In this document: one piece after another, positions 63,103 through 64,000 of the stretch | Position numbering within the stretch: position 1 is the stretch's first letter | How the letters are laid out: each line of letters opens with the position of its first letter | From: Ruegeria lacuscaerulensis | GTDB taxonomy: Bacteria; Pseudomonadota; Alphaproteobacteria; Rhodobacterales; Rhodobacteraceae | Direction: 5' to 3' | DNA: 64,000 nucleotides | Assembly (NCBI RefSeq): GCF_013034685.1 | Contig: NZ_WQGO01000001.1 | Location: forward strand, 310,001-374,000 | Program-made: the position numbers and the translations under genes | Notes under the pieces: generated by a model | Seen by the model: the letters and a program-made list of their open reading frames with translations, nothing else | Told to the model about the DNA's origin: nothing | The model's database searches: none

Positions 63103-63426
63103 TTACCGTCGCGGTGCCGGTCGATGGATCGGCGGCCGTGCTGTCGGGGGCCGAGCCACAGGTGGCCGGGGCCGCGCGGGCGGTTTGGCGATCGGTGGCT
63201 TGGGCCGTGCAGGCGGTTTCCCAACCGGCGGCTTCGGGCGAACCGGGCGATCTACGTCGATGTCCACATCTACGTCGTGGTAATAGTCGTTCCAAAGAAG
63301 CGAGTCGTAAAACGGATCATATCCGTATCCCACGCCAACAGTGACCCCATCACAGGCCGAAAGGGTAAAACTGGCTGCGCCCAGACTCAGGGCAAGACAG
63401 GTGCGTTTGATCAGTTTTCTGGTCAT
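63103..63426 (-). CDS. Proline-rich lipoprotein
   Basis: A 107-residue putative lipoprotein. The signal peptide ends at LSAC (lipobox, Cys24). A short Gly/Tyr-rich part (VGVGYGYDPFYDS) and an Asp/Val run (DVDVDIDVD) lead to tandem Pro-rich repeats of the kind KPPARPKPP / ARPPTARPP to the end. These would be an extended, basic polyproline helix that could cross the wall. GGAGGGGGAAG precedes the ATG at 63426. No family recognised. Confidence 0.7.
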   Translation of the reverse strand: MTRKLIKRTCLALSLGAASFTLSACDGVTVGVGYGYDPFYDSLLWNDYYHDVDVDIDVDRPVRPKPPVGKPPARPKPPIAKPPARPRPPVARPPTARPPIHRPAPRR

Positions 63427-63437
63427 CTTCCCCCTCC

Positions 63438-63986
63438 TCACCGAGCAGCCCGGAACGAGGCGAACACTGCGTTCAGATCCTCCACATAGGCCGGATCGGC
63501 CCCATCGCGCAGAACGGCCACGGCCACGGCGACGCGGTCATTGGGCAGGTCGATCACAGTCGCAGTGAAGTTAACGCCCCGCCCATCACGGGTACCGGTG
63601 CCCCGGATCACTTGCGCGGGCAGCCCTCCGATACGAGTCGAAACATTGTCTGAAACCACTGGGGATTTGACCAGAAACTTGTCGACATCCTGAAGATACC
63701 GCAATCCTCCGTCGATCGAGGCGACGCCGGCGGGTGCGACAAAACCGATCCAGACGTTGTCATCGGTCACAGGCCGTATCCCCATGACACGGGCCACTGC
63801 GCGGGGATCTCCCAGTTGCGTATCCTCAATCTCGCGTGTGCCACCTGTCCGCACGGCCCAGAAATCGGGCACCGAAAAGCTAAACAAGGCGCGTCCATTA
63901 TCCGTATACGTCACCGGGGTATCGGCCAACACTGGCGCGGCGCCAAGCCATATCGCCGCAATGGCAGAGCTTATTCGCAAAAACAT
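63438..63986 (-). CDS. Unknown exported protein
   Basis: A 182-residue protein with a signal peptide (residues 1-21, ISSAIAAIWLGAAPVLA). The mature part has a beta-rich pattern (FSFSVPDFWAVRTGG; GLPAQVIRGTGTRDGRGVNF), resembling small periplasmic proteins that carry a photosystem-PsbP-like fold, only by look. The end is 11 bp before the lipoprotein gene, so the two may be co-transcribed. No family recognised. Confidence 0.7.
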   Translation of the reverse strand: MFLRISSAIAAIWLGAAPVLADTPVTYTDNGRALFSFSVPDFWAVRTGGTREIEDTQLGDPRAVARVMGIRPVTDDNVWIGFVAPAGVASIDGGLRYLQDVDKFLVKSPVVSDNVSTRIGGLPAQVIRGTGTRDGRGVNFTATVIDLPNDRVAVAVAVLRDGADPAYVEDLNAVFASFRAAR

Positions 63987-64000
63987 ATCATAATAACCTG

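Overview
The window looks like chromosomal DNA of a marine Rhodobacteraceae (Roseobacter group) bacterium, most likely Ruegeria or a close relative. The basis is GC-rich coding DNA and an alphaproteobacterial pyruvate dehydrogenase operon whose E1 beta carries its own lipoyl domain. It also holds a complete Rhodobacter-capsulatus-type gene transfer agent (GTA) cluster, a LuxR/LuxI pair, and a DMSP lyase DddP of 447 residues with every known metal and catalytic residue at the expected number. The genus is an inference; there is no rRNA gene to confirm it. I saw no tRNA, rRNA, CRISPR array, insertion sequence or integrase.

Layout. 0.1-6 kb: MFS transporter, queA and an AsmA-like giant on the minus strand. 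6-11 kb: bcp, a DUF455 protein, an M23 peptidase/bactofilin pair, an M90 peptidase and aquaporin on plus. 11-12.1 kb: two overlapping cyclophilins on minus. 12.3-17.7 kb: pgk, an ftsB-like gene and pdhA-pdhB-pdhC on plus. 17.9-19.4 kb: a small secreted protein, cysE (minus) and a DksA/TraR zinc-finger gene. 19.3-34.2 kb: the full GTA structural cluster on minus, transcribed from g1 (34.2 kb) to g15 (19.6 kb) plus a small trailing gene. One foreign-looking membrane-protein gene sits on the opposite strand between the large terminase and the portal. 34.4-37 kb: EamA transporter and a DEAD-box helicase. 37-43.3 kb, minus: fabD-fabG-acpP, then a GNAT enzyme and a HisA-like paralogue, then fabF-mltG. 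43.4-45.9 kb: cytochrome b561-YceI fusion, stand-alone YceI and a membrane protein. 46.2-47.5 kb: rpsF-rpsR-rplI. 47.6-49.9 kb: an SLT lipoprotein and luxR-luxI. 50-54.6 kb, minus: tig, a porin and nnr. 54.7-59.2 kb, plus: glnB-glnA, an FMN-dependent PPOX-fold protein, an MltB-like enzyme and an unknown membrane protein. 59.2-64 kb: a DUF3445 heme N-demethylase-family gene divergent from dddP, an alpha/beta-hydrolase-OsmC fusion, and two exported proteins.

How the parts relate. The GTA genes form one tightly packed unit with many 1-8 bp overlaps, as expected for a vertically inherited, host-controlled particle rather than a recent prophage. Its leader is the least ordinary part of the window. 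A good promoter abuts a 12-bp palindrome, and between the promoter and g1 lies an intrinsic-terminator hairpin that sits inside a 23-codon leader ORF ending 14 nt before g1. This looks like a translation-sensitive attenuator. Quorum sensing (luxRI) is a known upstream input to GTA production in R. capsulatus, but no direct link can be read here. dddP and the DUF3445 gene suggest use of algal osmolytes and methylated amines. Several palindromes without assigned regulators (before pdhA, before luxR and luxI, between dddP and DUF3445) are recorded.
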